Assembly: GCA_003157235.1 (NCBI GenBank)
Contig: PMJC01000256.1
Location: 7,136-15,180 of the forward strand
DNA from: Methanosarcina sp.
GTDB lineage: Archaea > Halobacteriota > Methanosarcinia > Methanosarcinales > Methanosarcinaceae
Direction: 5' to 3'
DNA: 8,045 nucleotides
Of the stretch, positions 6,864-8,045 are shown one piece after another; the stretch's first letter is position 1, and each line of letters starts with the position of its first letter. Under the pieces are notes generated by a model. It was given only the letters and a program-made list of their open reading frames with translations, ran no database searches and was not told the DNA's origin. A program made the position numbers and the translations under genes.

Positions 6864-7149
6864 AGACAAAAAAAATGCACTTTTAAACAGAAGGGAACTG
6901 AATTTCATAGTGAAATATGAAGGTCCGACTCCTTCCAGAAATGATGTCAGGAATAAACTTGCTGCAATATTGAATGCACCCCTTGAAATGCTAGTAATCC
7001 AGAGAATCAAAACAGAATTCGGAATGCAGGAAAGTAAGGGCTATGCCAAACTTTACGAAAATGCAAATCGCATGAAAGAAGTAGAATTGGAATACATCCT
7101 GAAGAGAAAACAAGCTCCCTTAGAAGAAACTGAGGGAAAAGAGGCCTAA
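6844..7149 (+). CDS. rps24e: Small-subunit ribosomal protein S24e
   Basis: Archaeal/eukaryotic-type ribosomal protein of the 30S subunit. The 101-residue sequence shows the expected features: an N-terminal strand with [13 protein letters not shown] (7-19), the family signature [10 protein letters not shown] (23-32) followed by a helix ([10 protein letters not shown]), and [13 protein letters not shown] (66-78) leading into a basic LKRK segment. The acidic tail (LEETEGKEA) is probably flexible. The ATG at 6844 is supported by GGAG at 6832-6835, 8 nt upstream. The start lies 20 bases inside the dephospho-CoA kinase gene, so the two are probably translationally coupled. S27ae follows after 23 nt. 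Confidence 0.96.
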   Translation: MDIKILKDKKNALLNRRELNFIVKYEGPTPSRNDVRNKLAAILNAPLEMLVIQRIKTEFGMQESKGYAKLYENANRMKEVELEYILKRKQAPLEETEGKEA

Positions 7150-7172
7150 AACCTTAATAGAGGTGCATACAC

Positions 7173-7322
7173 ATGCCAGTTAAAAAATACTATAAAGTCC
7201 AGGGCGATTCAGTAACCAGACTCAAACAATTCTGTCCAAGATGTGGATCAGGTGTATTTCTTGCCGAACACAAAAACCGTCTTGCCTGTGGAAAATGCGG
7301 CTATACTGAATTCAAGAAGTAA
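7173..7322 (+). CDS. rps27ae: Small-subunit ribosomal protein S27ae (zinc ribbon)
   Basis: Very short gene of 49 codons, translated here by hand: it begins [17 protein letters not shown] and ends [10 protein letters not shown]. It is the archaeal version of the ribosomal protein that in eukaryotes is made as a ubiquitin fusion; no ubiquitin part is present, as is normal in archaea. Four cysteines in two pairs, CPRC (21-24) and CGKC (39-42), bind zinc. The ATG at 7173 is preceded by AGAGGTG (7159-7165) with a 7-nt spacer, a strong ribosome site. It is the last recognisable gene of the cluster; beyond it the sequence turns AT-rich and gene-poor. Confidence 0.95.
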   Translation: MPVKKYYKVQGDSVTRLKQFCPRCGSGVFLAEHKNRLACGKCGYTEFKK

Positions 7323-7693
7323 TCTATTTTACAAAATAATCTAAATGAATTATCAATGCTACAGTATTAAGAATCTCATAGTTCCGAAATCATTTCTACA
7401 AATCAGAAAAATATCCAATAAAATTATTTAAAGTAATGAAGTGGTTAATTAAAACAACGGAAAATAACTCCACTTTTGTTATAGACACAACCAGTTTATT
7501 TTCTATATTTTTTAAATTAGGTAGTATCTTTGATAAATTAATTTATCTGAATAAGTAAACTATGGATATCAAGAAGTTTTTAATTTTTATTTCATGCTGT
7601 TATAGTCTCTACAAATTCTCTTGAATCTACAACCAACGATCCAAGGTCAGAAATACCGAAAATAAGAATTTATTAAATTCATATTATTTTGGA
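7323..7693. other. AT-rich spacer after the ribosomal cluster
   Basis: 371 bases with no gene seen on either strand. It is very AT-rich. It contains a perfect 16-bp palindrome at 7532-7547 (GATAAATT followed by AATTTATC) and several T-runs (for example 7506-7513) where the cluster transcript could end, but no single terminator stands out. Many archaea place kae1 or kae1-bud32 after rps27ae; it is absent here. Confidence 0.5.
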
Positions 7694-8035
7694 TTAAATA
7701 AAAGTTGTGGTGCTGTACTCATCTACAAAAAAACGTTGTATGTTAGTGTCACCACACTGGATATATAGAAATTGTTCACAATCAATTGTTTTCATTTGCT
7801 AAGTATGTTTTGTTTTCGTTCTGCATTCCCTTGTTTTGAACATACCTTTTATTACATCGAAAGTTGTTCCATCAACCACAGTTCCAATGTAATCTCAATT
7901 ACTCTGAAGTCTTTTCACACATAACTGTTTTTTAATCTCAGAGTATTCTTTAAAGACTTTTCTTGCTGTGGTACTTTTATTCTGCATCACTATTGAAAGA
8001 GAATATCTTAGTTCAGCACCAATGAAAAGATGTAA
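7694..8035 (-). pseudogene. Decayed gene fragment, C-terminal part, unknown family
   Basis: Reading the - strand from 8035 down to the TAA at 7694-7696 gives one coherent frame of 113 codons. It is interrupted only by TGA at 7895-7897 and TAG at 7799-7801. The protein is protein-like and basic, with recognisable pieces such as IGAELRYSLSIVM, TARKVFKEYSEIKK, DYIGTVVDGTTFDVIKGMFK, and the end FFVDEYSTTTFI. Both stops could come from single transitions (CGA to TGA, TGG to TAG). At 8036-8044 three stops occur in this frame (TGA, TGA, TAA), while another frame is open there (DDNYIFSLVLN), which suggests a frameshift. The gene probably continues beyond the window edge. The basic character and isolation fit a decayed mobile-element protein, but I do not recognise the family. 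Confidence 0.5.
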
Positions 8036-8045
8036 TTATCATCAT

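Noticed and set aside
7706..7756. TGTGGTG ... CACCACA inverted repeat as an insertion-sequence end or terminator
   Set aside because: Only 7-bp arms with a 37-nt loop, lying within the end of the pseudogene frame; no matching end or target duplication seen in the window.
7694..8035. Functional pyrrolysine-containing gene using the in-frame TAG at 7799-7801
   Set aside because: The same frame also has a TGA stop and stops at 8036-8044, and there is no insertion element or catalytic context; decay is simpler.
1..8045. CRISPR array, tRNA or rRNA genes
   Set aside because: No regularly spaced direct repeats, no tRNA cloverleaf with a T-loop, and no rRNA-like GC-rich segment were seen by eye.

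Overview
The window looks like a piece of a methanogenic archaeon chromosome, most likely Methanosarcina or a close relative. The evidence is the gene content (archaeal aIF2-gamma, RNA polymerase Rpo7, Spt4, S24e, S27ae, and a PurP-family ATP-grasp protein found in methanogens), archaeal TATA-box promoters, good Shine-Dalgarno sites, frequent TTG starts, and long AT-rich spacers with decayed gene fragments. The genus is an inference from remembered protein similarity, not from a database search.

Layout: positions 1-1044 hold no convincing intact gene, only short in-frame remnants and one strong 8-bp hairpin. A SpoIIM-family integral membrane protein follows (1060-1803). Next is a 392-base spacer with a textbook TATA box (1960-1967), a predicted leader of about 200 nt, and a 7-bp hairpin just before the ribosome binding site of a PurP-like ATP-grasp protein (2196-3359). 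A second spacer (3360-3828) has TATA-like boxes and two perfect inverted repeats.

The core of the window is a compact seven-gene information-processing cluster on the + strand: aIF2-gamma (3829-5055), a small PIN-domain protein (5052-5417), RNA polymerase subunit Rpo7/RpoE1 (5479-6063), Spt4/RpoE2 (6089-6274), a DUF359 GTP-dependent dephospho-CoA kinase (6276-6863), ribosomal protein S24e (6844-7149) and ribosomal protein S27ae (7173-7322, a 49-residue gene). Four of the six junctions are overlapping or 25 nt or less; the widest gap is 61 nt. This is the widely conserved archaeal arrangement linking translation initiation, transcription and the small ribosomal subunit, with a CoA biosynthesis step embedded in it.

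After S27ae the sequence becomes AT-rich and gene-poor. On the - strand, from 8035 down to 7694, there is a long coherent reading frame broken by two internal stops, best read as the C-terminal part of a decayed gene of unknown family. No CRISPR array, tRNA or rRNA was seen. I see no clear evidence of a wholly new system. The points most worth a second look are the PurP paralogue with its altered nucleotide-binding loop and hairpin-bearing leader, the dyad next to the putative aIF2-gamma promoter, and the - strand pseudogene.
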